A stretch of DNA of 6,630 nucleotides from Nanobdellota archaeon (GCA_018815145.1 JAHIYL010000256.1:1-6630); one strand, 5' to 3'; positions 1-5,766 are shown, counted from the first letter of the stretch. Translations and numbers: made by a program. The notes: generated from the sequence alone by a model not told the origin.

Positions 1-34
1 AAGTGCCATATTGAAAGTAATGTTCATTAACTAT

Positions 35-60
35 AAAAATATTTTTATTTTTATTATTGT
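35..60 (-). terminator. AT-rich 3' flank of the nucleotidyltransferase gene, possible T-run terminator
   Basis: The 75 nt downstream of the nucleotidyltransferase stop codon contain no gene. Read on the minus strand they are AT-rich and include a T5 run (plus-strand positions 35-39) inside a 12-bp AT palindrome (35-46). Archaeal termination often needs only short U-runs, so this could end the transcript. There is no GC-bearing hairpin, so support is weak. Confidence 0.3.
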
Positions 61-75
61 AAAGTGATAAATTAC

Positions 76-1035
76 TCAATAACCAATCAATCGGTACGCA
101 TCAACCAATGCAGGCCTGTACATGTCATTCCTCTTATTTGCTGCCAAGTATCTATCTATCCATGCTTTTGTCTCCACATTTGTGCCAATCAGATACTTAT
201 TGGTTGCATCTATTTGCTCCTTGTCAACATTTTTTAGGTTGGCTTTAAAATACCTCTTCATCAGCTGCATTGAATCAAACATGACATGATAGTCTTTGAT
301 TGTGAATTCTTCAGCCTTTTCTTCTCTTATCCTCATTGCAGTTGAAAGGACTTCCAAATATTCTGCTTTTACATAATTATCAGGTTTATTTTCCTGAAAT
401 TGGATCAATTTTTCCAGACACTTATTTTCAAAATTATAATATATCTCAGAAAAATCCTCTGTCTTTTTGAGCATAGTTTCATGGAACATAACACCTGCAA
501 TTGATCTTATGTAACCTTTTGCAACAAGATAAGGATCATCCTCAGCAAGTCCCTGTGCAATGTATCTTGTAGCTGCAATAAACAACTGATAGCCTTCATA
601 TTCAGGGACCAGAACCTCAGACAATCTCTTCTTAATCCTCTCATATTCAAGTATTGCACCAAAAAGCGGCAATGAATTTTTCAAAAATACATTCAATGTG
701 ACCCAATGCTGCAGCATTCCTGAAAACTCCTCTGCAGGCAGCAGTGGATAGTCACCATTCATCTTGAAGGGTTCAGCATATACATTTACATCAATAGGTA
801 CATCGAGTTTTTGGGCCTCTTCTTCAAGGTACTCTTCGAGCGCATGTATCCTATCTTCAAGATTTCCTTTGCTTTTTTCATCTACAATTATATCTATGTC
901 AAGGTCAGAGTGAGTATATTTGCTTCCGGATGCAAGGATGATCATTTCTCTTTCGTATTCCTTGAAAACCGTATTTAAGTATTCAGAAACCCTTTGCTGA
1001 AAATTGGTCCGTGGATTTTTTTTATGAGATGTCAT
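76..1035 (-). CDS. Putative nucleotidyltransferase-fold (Pol beta superfamily) protein
   Basis: A 319-residue protein with an N-terminal nucleotidyltransferase-like core and a long helical C-terminal part. The core shows Gly37-Ser38 followed by Ser43-Asp44-Leu-Asp46-Ile-Asp48 and a hydrophobic strand, then Ile81-Asp82-Val-Asn-Val as the likely third metal carboxylate. This is the order hG[GS]...Dh[DE]h...hDh of the superfamily. The loop between GS and the first Asp is only 5 residues, whereas about 9-13 is usual, so the call is by pattern and the active site may be modified. Residues from about 100 onward are helical and charged, with no motif I recognise. No HEPN or antitoxin-like partner gene is adjacent, which argues against a MNT/HEPN toxin-antitoxin pair. 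The substrate is unknown. The ATG at 1035 has no Shine-Dalgarno site. The gene lies 151 nt after pyrK and probably has its own promoter. Confidence 0.6.
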   Translation of the reverse strand: MTSHKKNPRTNFQQRVSEYLNTVFKEYEREMIILASGSKYTHSDLDIDIIVDEKSKGNLEDRIHALEEYLEEEAQKLDVPIDVNVYAEPFKMNGDYPLLPAEEFSGMLQHWVTLNVFLKNSLPLFGAILEYERIKKRLSEVLVPEYEGYQLFIAATRYIAQGLAEDDPYLVAKGYIRSIAGVMFHETMLKKTEDFSEIYYNFENKCLEKLIQFQENKPDNYVKAEYLEVLSTAMRIREEKAEEFTIKDYHVMFDSMQLMKRYFKANLKNVDKEQIDATNKYLIGTNVETKAWIDRYLAANKRNDMYRPALVDAYRLIGY

Positions 1036-1063
1036 TTGAAGGAAACAAGGAAAAATGCATCTT

Positions 1064-1074
1064 CTTTAAAACTA
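1064..1074 (-). promoter_or_regulatory. Candidate TATA box for the nucleotidyltransferase gene
   Basis: On the minus strand TAGTTTTAAAG lies about 28-38 nt before the ATG at 1035. With transcription starting about 25 nt downstream of an archaeal TATA centre, the 5' leader would be only a few nucleotides. That fits the absence of an SD site. A second AT-rich candidate lies further upstream near 1126-1136. Assigned by position and composition only. Confidence 0.35.
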
Positions 1075-1153
1075 AAGGCTATTGTTCAAAACAGGATATG
1101 AAGAAAAAATTTATTCTCTAAAAGGTATAAGTTCTTAAAGAAAAACGAATTCT

Positions 1154-1165
1154 TATCAATTGATA
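1154..1165. repeat. 12-bp perfect palindrome in the pyrK-nucleotidyltransferase gap
   Basis: TATCAATTGATA is its own reverse complement. It lies 22 nt beyond the pyrK stop codon and about 120 nt before the nucleotidyltransferase start. It could be a protein-binding site or the stem of a weak hairpin. On the minus strand T-runs flank it (AATTTTTTGG before, CGTTTTTCTTT after), so it may also take part in ending the pyrK transcript. AT-rich palindromes of this size can occur by chance. Confidence 0.3.
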
Positions 1166-1186
1166 TTTTCCAAAAAATTTTGTTTT

Positions 1187-2017
1187 TCAAAATTCTTTTT
1201 TTCGTCCAGAAGCAGTCCTGTGATATTTCCCGAATTCCTTGATCTTCTTTGCAAGCTCTTTGTCAATGACTGGTCCTTCTTTGCACATCCGGATGCCTAA
1301 ATCATCGACCACACACTGGCCGCAGATACCAAATCCGCACTTCATATATCTTTCCAGTGAAAGCTGGCAGTCAACATCAAATTTATCTGAAAGCTCGACC
1401 ACCTTTTTCATCATCAATTCAGGTCCTACAGTGTAGATGCAGTCAATCTTTTCAGTTTTTAGTATCCCTTCCAATACATCTGTTGTGAATCCCTTTGCTC
1501 CAAGGCTGCCGTCATCAGTTGCATAATGGGTCCTGCAGGCTTTTGACTCTTTGTCGCACATGACTACATTCCCCTTTGTTTTTGCACCTGTTATAAAGTG
1601 AACATCTATACCTTGTTTTATTGCTTCATCAGCCAAAAAATTCAATGGAGCAATTCCATATCCGCCTGCAACCAGGGCGATGTTCTTTCCTTTCAGCTCA
1701 AAACTGGTCCCATATGGTCCTCTGATCCCGACCATATCACCGACCTTCACTTCAAACATCTTTTCTGTGAATGGTCCTACCTTACAAATAGTTGCTGAAA
1801 ACCTATCATTATCCTGGCTAGATACACCATATGGTTTTTCATCGACACCTGGCACCCAGATGAGGAAGAATTGACCGGGTTTTGAACCAAATCCTTTTTT
1901 TTCAAAAGTGAATGTCTTGATGTCTTGAGCCTCATCCCTGATGGCCCTGATCTTTACCATTTCAGGCTGTTCAATCTTTGTTTTGCACTCACAGTTCTTA
2001 TCTGTAGCGTCACTCAT
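1187..2017 (-). CDS. pyrK: Dihydroorotate dehydrogenase electron transfer subunit PyrK
   Basis: Iron-sulfur flavoprotein subunit that passes electrons from the FMN of PyrD through a [2Fe-2S] cluster and FAD to NAD+, allowing orotate formation in pyrimidine synthesis. It has 276 residues from the chosen start. A ferredoxin-reductase-type FAD domain (about 20-110) includes Gly48-Gln-Phe, Lys61-Pro-Tyr-Gly-Val-Ser and Gly100-Pro-Tyr-Gly. The nucleotide domain starts at Ala117-Gly-Gly-Tyr-Gly-Ile-Ala-Pro-Leu and has a Val-Gly-Pro-Glu-Leu-Met-Met stretch near 197-203. Cluster ligands are Cys227, Cys232, Cys235 and Cys245 (x4, x2, x9). The last gap is shorter than in the bacterial Lactococcus-type protein and fits archaeal PyrK. 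An in-frame TTG at 2029 would add 4 residues. I prefer the ATG at 2017, which overlaps the pyrD stop in ATGAGTGA, a layout typical of translational coupling. The residues before about 20 are extra and Lys/Cys-rich. Confidence 0.93.
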   Translation of the reverse strand: MSDATDKNCECKTKIEQPEMVKIRAIRDEAQDIKTFTFEKKGFGSKPGQFFLIWVPGVDEKPYGVSSQDNDRFSATICKVGPFTEKMFEVKVGDMVGIRGPYGTSFELKGKNIALVAGGYGIAPLNFLADEAIKQGIDVHFITGAKTKGNVVMCDKESKACRTHYATDDGSLGAKGFTTDVLEGILKTEKIDCIYTVGPELMMKKVVELSDKFDVDCQLSLERYMKCGFGICGQCVVDDLGIRMCKEGPVIDKELAKKIKEFGKYHRTASGRKKEF

Positions 2018-2927
2018 GCGCAACACCAACCATATCTTTTATTGTCTTATAATTGTTTTTTTCCATGAATTCAAGTATCTCCTCATTCATTTTCCTGAAC
2101 ACAGAAATATCTCCATAAAGTACTGCTGTGCCAACGCCCACAAGAGAAGCACCAGCCATGATCATCTGGATTGCATCCCGTCCATCTGTGACTCCGCCTG
2201 TACCGATGATAGGAATCCTGACTGCAGCATAAACATCCCAGATTCTTTTTAATGCAATTGGAAACAATCCAGGGCCGGATACTCCGCCAAATTTATTTGA
2301 CAGCACTGGCTTTTTTGCTTCAGGATTTATGATAAGGCCGGGACCAAGAGTATTCCCCATATTGATTGCATCAGCACCTGCAATTTCACATGCTTTTGCA
2401 ATCTCTCCTATATTGAGTGCATTTGGTGAAAGTTTGACTATGACCGGGATATCTGTCTTTTGCTTTACAAGTTTTGTAAGTTGTGCAGCCGCTTCTTTAT
2501 CCATTGCAAAAGGGATTCCTGCTTCAGATTCAACATTTGGACATGAGATGTTGATTTCAATCAGGTCAGGTTTAACTTTGCTTATTTTTTGAGCCAGTTC
2601 ACCAAAAAGACCTGTCTTAAAAGCAAAAATGCTTGCGATGATCGGTTCTTTGCAACGCTGCCTATATTCAATTATCTCGTTCACTCCTTCATCAATCCCT
2701 GCATTGGAAAGTCCTACTGCATTCATGAATCCTCCTTCAAAAGAGAGCATCGTCGGGCAGGGATGGCCCTTCCTCTCTTCAGGCCCAAGAGACTTCATAG
2801 TGACTCCGCCGGCTCCATTGTTTATTACATTTATCATCGATGATGCAGTAACACCCAGGACACCTGAAGCAAGAACGAGTGGACTTCTGAATTCAACACC
2901 GCAAAGATTGGTTTTCAGGCTTGCCAT
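2010..2927 (-). CDS. pyrD: Dihydroorotate dehydrogenase, class 1B catalytic subunit PyrD
   Basis: FMN-dependent TIM-barrel enzyme oxidising dihydroorotate to orotate, the fourth step of pyrimidine synthesis; cytosolic and partnered with PyrK. At 305 residues it is normal for class 1. Visible features are the N-terminal barrel strand with Ala20-Ser-Gly, Lys45-Ser-Leu-Gly, the substrate-loop region Asn69-Ala-Val-Gly-Leu-Ser-Asn, and Glu124-Ile-Asn-Ile-Ser-Cys129-Pro-Asn. Cys129 is the catalytic base expected in class 1; class 2 uses Ser. Also visible are Val164-Lys165-Leu-Ser-Pro-Asn, Gly214-Gly-Val-Ser-Gly-Pro, and the FMN phosphate loop Ile241-Gly-Thr-Gly-Gly-Val. Class 1B, rather than 1A, is supported by the overlapping pyrK gene. 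The ATG at 2927 has no SD site; a TATA-like box lies about 40 nt upstream. The preceding gene on the strand is the Fic gene, 74 nt away, so pyrD is probably transcribed at least partly from its own promoter. Confidence 0.96.
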   Translation of the reverse strand: MASLKTNLCGVEFRSPLVLASGVLGVTASSMINVINNGAGGVTMKSLGPEERKGHPCPTMLSFEGGFMNAVGLSNAGIDEGVNEIIEYRQRCKEPIIASIFAFKTGLFGELAQKISKVKPDLIEINISCPNVESEAGIPFAMDKEAAAQLTKLVKQKTDIPVIVKLSPNALNIGEIAKACEIAGADAINMGNTLGPGLIINPEAKKPVLSNKFGGVSGPGLFPIALKRIWDVYAAVRIPIIGTGGVTDGRDAIQMIMAGASLVGVGTAVLYGDISVFRKMNEEILEFMEKNNYKTIKDMVGVAHE

Positions 2928-2964
2928 TTTTATAGTTTTATTACTAATTTTTGGAATGTTTATG

Positions 2965-2973
2965 CTTTTTTAA
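2965..2973 (-). promoter_or_regulatory. Candidate TATA box for pyrD-pyrK
   Basis: On the minus strand TTTAAAAAA is centred about 42 nt before the pyrD ATG, in the 74-nt gap after the Fic gene. It would give a leader of roughly 16 nt, in which no SD motif is seen. Read-through from the Fic gene is an alternative source of pyrD message. Confidence 0.4.
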
Positions 2974-3001
2974 ATTGTGTGGTTATTGCTTATTGTTACT
3001 A

Positions 3002-3847
3002 TCAAATATAATCCTTGAATTCAGCTATATATCTTCTTACAAAATACAGCAAAAAACCATTCTCATCCTTTTCAAGTGCATGATAATATGTTCTTCTTTT
3101 TTTGTAAGGAATAATCATAATAGGATATTTATACTTTCTTAATATTAGTGCGATAATCAGTCTTCCAATTCTTCCGTTTCCATCACCAAAAGGATGGATT
3201 TTTTCAAATTTGTGGTGTGCTCTAGCTGCAAATTCAACAGCATGCATTGTTGCATTATTTTGTTCTATCCAATCAAAATAATCTTTTAATAGTTTTTTTA
3301 GATCCTGCCAGTCAGGTGCTCTATAATTTCCTACTTTTACAGAATATTCCCTGATTAGTCCAGCAATATCTGGTTTTGTTTCAAAAAAAAGTGCTTTGTG
3401 CCATTTCTTGATTGTTTTTAGATCAAATTCAGATCTTGAATTTATTACTTCTAAAAATAATTTTGAGTGACTGAGTGTCTCTTTTACATCATCGATTGGT
3501 TTATTTGGTGATATCCTTTTTTTGATTAGTTCATCAGTTTCCTCAAGAGTTATTGTTGAGCCTTCTATGGCATTTGTGCTATATGTAAATGCAACTGACA
3601 GGTCAATCAGGTTCTTTTTCTTGATGCTTTCAGGAAGTTTTTTCCAATCTCTGTTAAAATTCTTTTTAATAGAATCAAGTTTTATGAAAACATCTTCTTT
3701 AAGGCATTTTTGGAGGAATTTGATTTTGATTGATTCAATATCAACTGGAATCTCTTTACCAAGATACTTTTTTCTTGATACAACCTGTCCATTTTTTCTA
3801 AAAGAGTGAAAAAGATAGTAGAATCCCTTATTATTTATTATTTGCAT
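3002..3847 (-). CDS. Fic-family protein (putative AMP-transferase, class II autoinhibited)
   Basis: A 281-residue Fic-domain protein. The full catalytic motif is at 218-229: His218-Pro-Phe-Gly-Asp-Gly-Asn-Gly-Arg-Ile-Gly-Arg229. His218 is the expected base and the Gly-Asn-Gly-Arg part should bind nucleotide phosphates. Upstream, Thr91-Asn-Ala-Ile-Glu95-Gly96 fits the inhibitory helix motif [S/T]xxxE[G/N], placed N-terminal to the core as in class II Fic proteins; Glu95 would block productive ATP binding. A Gly-x-x-Arg flap-like segment lies at 163-178. Residues 7-33 (Tyr-Tyr-Leu-Phe-His-Ser...Lys-Tyr-Leu-Gly-Lys) form a likely beta-hairpin that I associate with archaeal Fic proteins. Such enzymes usually AMPylate proteins; the target cannot be told. 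No signal peptide and no antitoxin gene is adjacent. The coding sequence is AT-richer than its neighbours: two sampled 60-nt blocks are 22% and 27% GC, against 42% in pyrD and 52% in pyrF. That suggests separate acquisition. Confidence 0.93.
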   Translation of the reverse strand: MQIINNKGFYYLFHSFRKNGQVVSRKKYLGKEIPVDIESIKIKFLQKCLKEDVFIKLDSIKKNFNRDWKKLPESIKKKNLIDLSVAFTYSTNAIEGSTITLEETDELIKKRISPNKPIDDVKETLSHSKLFLEVINSRSEFDLKTIKKWHKALFFETKPDIAGLIREYSVKVGNYRAPDWQDLKKLLKDYFDWIEQNNATMHAVEFAARAHHKFEKIHPFGDGNGRIGRLIIALILRKYKYPIMIIPYKKRRTYYHALEKDENGFLLYFVRRYIAEFKDYI

Positions 3848-3869
3848 CTTATACCGGTAGGATTACAAA

Positions 3870-3877
3870 TTTATAAA
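3870..3877 (-). promoter_or_regulatory. TATA box of the Fic gene (leaderless promoter)
   Basis: TTTATAAA is centred 26-27 nt before the Fic ATG at 3847, the classic archaeal TATA distance from the transcription start. Transcription would then begin at or next to the start codon, giving a leaderless message. No SD motif is present in the intervening bases. This is the best-positioned archaeal promoter in the window. Confidence 0.6.
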
Positions 3878-3924
3878 TTTATTGATTATTCCATATTTTG
3901 TAAGCCTATTGTAAAGCATTATGA

Positions 3925-4776
3925 TTACCTAAAAAATATCTCACCTATCTCTTCATTCAGTTCCTTCAGAGCTTCCACAGCTGCCTTAGCATAATGATCT
4001 GTACCCTTTTTTATATATGCAAAATTGATTCCTGATGAAGAATTTATCCTGTGGATTGACAGTTCATTGCCAGATTCTTTGAGCATCTTTACGACCTCTG
4101 CAGCTGATCCCCCTTGGGCGCCTACTCCAGGTATGAGCATCGGTATCTCCTTTCCGGACTTTACAAAATATTTACTGATCTCTTTCAGCTCTTCAGGATA
4201 TGTTGCACCGATGACAGCACCTGTTCCGGGCTTAGCCCATTCAAGCAGTTTTTCTGCTGTCTTCATGTACATAGGTATACCGTCAACTTCAAGGTTCTGC
4301 AAGTCAACTGCGCCTTTATTTGATGTCCTGACCAATACATATACACCTTTGCTATTTTCACAGTGGTCTATAAAAGGGCCTACAGAATCAAATCCCATGT
4401 AAGGAGCGATTGTTATTGAGTCTGCTTCATAATATTCAAAAAGTGCTTTGGCATATGCCTTGCTTGTCTTACCTATATCGCCTCTCTTAGCATCCAGGAT
4501 AACAGGGATTCCTGCTTCCTGGTATGCCTTCATCAGTTTTTTCAGTGTGACAAGGCACTCAACACCATATTGCTCATAAAAAGCAATGTTAGGCTTTACA
4601 ATTGCTGGCTTGATCCCTGTCTTTTCCATCTCTGCCAGGATATCCATATAGAATTTGAGTATGACTTCATGCGGTGCTCCTTTTAGAGGTATCTTCTCCA
4701 ATACAGGGTCCATTCCCATGCAGACGATTGAATTGTGTTCTTTTGATTTTGCTCTTAATGATTCTATGTAGTTCAT
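3925..4776 (-). CDS. pyrF: Orotidine 5'-phosphate decarboxylase, type 2 (PyrF)
   Basis: Decarboxylates OMP to UMP, the last step of de novo pyrimidine synthesis. It has 283 residues, the length of the type 2 subfamily; ordinary archaeal (type 1) enzymes are near 210-230. Type 2 features are Gly21-Met-Asp23-Pro near the N-terminus, Lys61-Pro-Asn for substrate contacts, and the catalytic array Asp95-Ala-Lys97-Arg-Gly-Asp100-Ile-Gly-Lys-Thr. Lys97 is the proton donor paired with the Asp residues. Also present are Ala124-Pro-Tyr-Met-Gly, Pro216-Gly-Val-Gly-Ala-Gln-Gly-Gly and a terminal Asn245-Ser-Ser-Ser-Gly-Ile segment. Relatives I recall read Ser-Ser-Arg there, so the usual phosphate-binding Arg seems replaced by Ser248; Arg243 lies nearby. 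The ATG at 4776 is fixed by a strong SD (AAGGTGA, 6 nt spacing). The gene follows pyrE after a 301-nt hairpin-rich gap and precedes the Fic gene by 77 nt. Confidence 0.95.
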   Translation of the reverse strand: MNYIESLRAKSKEHNSIVCMGMDPVLEKIPLKGAPHEVILKFYMDILAEMEKTGIKPAIVKPNIAFYEQYGVECLVTLKKLMKAYQEAGIPVILDAKRGDIGKTSKAYAKALFEYYEADSITIAPYMGFDSVGPFIDHCENSKGVYVLVRTSNKGAVDLQNLEVDGIPMYMKTAEKLLEWAKPGTGAVIGATYPEELKEISKYFVKSGKEIPMLIPGVGAQGGSAAEVVKMLKESGNELSIHRINSSSGINFAYIKKGTDHYAKAAVEALKELNEEIGEIFFR

Positions 4777-4782
4777 TGATTT

Positions 4783-4789
4783 TCACCTT
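4783..4789 (-). promoter_or_regulatory. Shine-Dalgarno site of pyrF
   Basis: AAGGTGA, 6 nt before the ATG, matches the archaeal 16S 3' tail (complement of TCACCT). It is the best ribosome binding site in the window. It contrasts with pyrD, the Fic gene, the nucleotidyltransferase and the pseudouridine synthase, which have none. Confidence 0.75.
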
Positions 4790-4818
4790 ATTGAATATTG
4801 TATTTTGATGATAATTAA

Positions 4819-4826
4819 TTTTTAAA
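4819..4826 (-). promoter_or_regulatory. Candidate TATA box of pyrF, abutting the palindromic element
   Basis: On the minus strand TTTAAAAA is centred about 46 nt before the pyrF ATG, predicting a leader of about 20 nt that includes the SD site. The box overlaps the end of the 13-bp terminal repeat of the neighbouring GC-rich palindrome by two bases. If it is used, the hairpin elements lie upstream of the pyrF promoter and outside the pyrF leader. Confidence 0.45.
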
Positions 4827-4921
4827 TATTTTTCATTCACTGGCGGCAGTCCTCCCTTCGGTCGTCGTGTGACACCCCGGATGGGGCGTCCCCCGTCACA
4901 CCTGCGCCAATGAAAAATATT
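4825..4921. repeat. 97-nt GC-rich palindromic element with 13-bp terminal inverted repeats
   Basis: Perfect 13-bp AT-rich inverted repeats (4825-4837, AATATTTTTCATT, and 4909-4921) enclose a 71-nt core of which I count 51 bases as G or C (72%). Nested pairings continue inward: GGCG 4842-4845 with CGCC 4905-4908, CAG 4847-4849 with CTG 4902-4904, and GTGTGAC 4867-4873 with GTCACAC 4895-4901. The apical part can fold two ways: CCCC 4875-4878 with GGGG 4883-4886, or GGGG with CCCC around a CGT loop. A small side hairpin with a TTCG loop lies near 4853-4860. The architecture suggests a small non-autonomous mobile or dispersed repeat (MITE/REP-like), or a structured RNA. No target-site duplication is evident, and no second copy is in this window. 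Confidence 0.6.
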
Positions 4922-4929
4922 ATTCATCT

Positions 4930-4945
4930 GTTCTCCTAAGAGAAC
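4930..4945. other. Perfect 6-bp hairpin with 4-nt loop
   Basis: GTTCTC (4930-4935) pairs with GAGAAC (4940-4945) around CTAA. A T5 run follows 7 nt later on the plus strand, and another T5 run about 12 nt later on the minus strand. It could be a terminator for transcription arriving from pyrE, an mRNA-stabilising hairpin, or part of a composite with the elements on either side. Confidence 0.45.
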
Positions 4946-4964
4946 ACTATGATTTTTATTATCT

Positions 4965-5044
4965 TGCCACCAAGACGCGATGGAATATTGCGCAGCAATA
5001 TGGAATAGGACTCGCTAGAGTCCGTCGCTGTCATGATGGTGGCA
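4965..5044. other. 80-nt three-way-junction element, candidate structured RNA or repeat
   Basis: The segment folds on paper into a closed branched structure. The outer stem is TGCCACC (4965-4971) with GGTGGCA (5038-5044). After an internal loop (AA opposite ATGAT), GACGCGA (4974-4980) pairs with TCGC-T-GTC (5025-5032, one bulged T). Two hairpins follow inside: ATATTGC (4985-4991) with GCAATAT (4995-5001) around GCA, and GGACTC (5008-5013) with GAGTCC (5018-5023) around GCTA. About 54 of the 80 bases are paired. I count 52% GC, above the local intergenic average. A T7 run lies 9 nt beyond it on the plus strand (5054-5060). It has no tRNA features and matches no RNA family I know. The strand cannot be decided, because the pairs are Watson-Crick in both directions. 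A subterminal-hairpin mobile element (IS200/IS605-derived) is an alternative. Confidence 0.5.
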
Positions 5045-5077
5045 TTCATTCAATTTTTTTAATCCAATTTCTCCTTT

Positions 5078-5752
5078 TTAAAACTCTAACTTATCTACTC
5101 CATACTTATCAAAGTAAGCAACAAGTTCTTTTTTTCCATCTTCTGAAATATCTGCAGCGACTTTTGGCAGCATCCTCAAGGCATCGCTGAGATTATAGTA
5201 CTTGAATCCATATTCCTCGACCTTCTCAGCAACACTTTTTCCATCATCCCTCTTTTCGCATCTATTCATCAGACCAAGGGCAGCGACAATTTCTACATTA
5301 GCTTCCTTTAGCTGTCCGATTGACTCCAGCATAGAACCGCCGGTAGTTGTGACATCCTCAAGTACAATCACCTTGTCGCCTTCTTTTACAGGACCTATGA
5401 AATACCGATCTTTTGCAGCGCCATGCGGCTTTGGAGTCTTTCTTCCTATGACAACAGGCATATTGTCATCATCATCGGCTTTTCCTTTCAGATAATTCAG
5501 GATTGTACCGAGCTTTGTGATTCCATCAGGCACGCCGTAGAAATAATCATACTCAATTCCAATGTCATCAACAAAATCAAGTATGAACTGAGACACTTTG
5601 TCCAGTGCACCCACAGTGTTCTGCAGGTTCCTGCAATTGGCATACCAGTTTGATATCCTTCCGGATTTCAGTGTTATTGGTTTTTCAAAAAACCCGACAA
5701 CATTATTTGCTATCAAGAAATTATCATATTCATCTCTGTTGAATCTAGCCAT
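5078..5752 (-). CDS. pyrE: Orotate phosphoribosyltransferase PyrE
   Basis: Transfers the phosphoribosyl group from PRPP to orotate, giving OMP; the step between PyrDK and PyrF. It has 224 residues, a normal length. Motifs in order are Leu28-Lys-Ser-Gly-Arg-Ile-Ser-Asn-Trp-Tyr-Ala-Asn (orotate/PRPP N-terminal motif), Tyr72-Gly-Val-Pro-Asp-Gly-Ile-Thr-Lys-Leu-Gly, the catalytic-loop signature Arg104-Lys-Thr-Pro-Lys108-Pro-His110-Gly, and the PRPP-binding motif Val130-Leu-Glu132-Asp133-Val-Thr-Thr-Thr-Gly-Gly-Ser140. The Val-Pro-Asp-Gly-Ile-Thr-Lys-Leu segment replaces the Gly-Pro-Ala-x-x-Gly-Ile-Pro of Escherichia coli PyrE, pointing to a different subgroup. The ATG at 5752 is supported by an SD-like AGGGGG 8 nt upstream. 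The gene diverges from the pseudouridine synthase. Downstream it runs into the hairpin-rich gap before pyrF. Confidence 0.95.
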   Translation of the reverse strand: MARFNRDEYDNFLIANNVVGFFEKPITLKSGRISNWYANCRNLQNTVGALDKVSQFILDFVDDIGIEYDYFYGVPDGITKLGTILNYLKGKADDDDNMPVVIGRKTPKPHGAAKDRYFIGPVKEGDKVIVLEDVTTTGGSMLESIGQLKEANVEIVAALGLMNRCEKRDDGKSVAEKVEEYGFKYYNLSDALRMLPKVAADISEDGKKELVAYFDKYGVDKLEF

Positions 5753-5760
5753 TTTATATT

Positions 5761-5766
5761 CCCCCT
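5761..5766 (-). promoter_or_regulatory. Shine-Dalgarno-like site of pyrE
   Basis: AGGGGG, 8 nt before the ATG at 5752, can pair with the 16S tail using one G-U wobble. It supports the chosen start. Confidence 0.6.

Noticed and set aside
76..1035. MNT/HEPN toxin-antitoxin module
   Set aside because: The nucleotidyltransferase-like protein is much longer than minimal MNT antitoxins and no HEPN gene lies beside it within the window.
2329..2973. Plus-strand reading frames of 84-114 codons opposite pyrD
   Set aside because: They are antisense shadows of a well-supported pyrD with all motifs intact, and they carry no domain of their own.
3002..3847. Fic/Doc toxin with an antitoxin partner (class I)
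   Set aside because: The inhibitory motif is inside the protein itself, N-terminal to the Fic core, and no small antitoxin gene is adjacent.
4667..4927. 86-residue minus-strand reading frame over the pyrF start and the GC-rich palindrome
   Set aside because: It overlaps the pyrF N-terminus in another frame, its composition is set by the palindrome, and it shows no domain. The inverted repeats explain the sequence better.
4965..5044. tRNA gene
   Set aside because: The branched fold suggested one, but there is no 7-bp acceptor with 3' extension, no GGTTCRANYCC T-arm motif, no 7-nt anticodon loop, and only two inner hairpins.
4933..5049. 38-codon minus-strand reading frame starting at ATG 5049 and spanning the three-way-junction element
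   Set aside because: The only SD-like GGAG is about 21 nt upstream, too far to serve it. The frame is made almost entirely of the hairpin arms, and the product resembles nothing I know.
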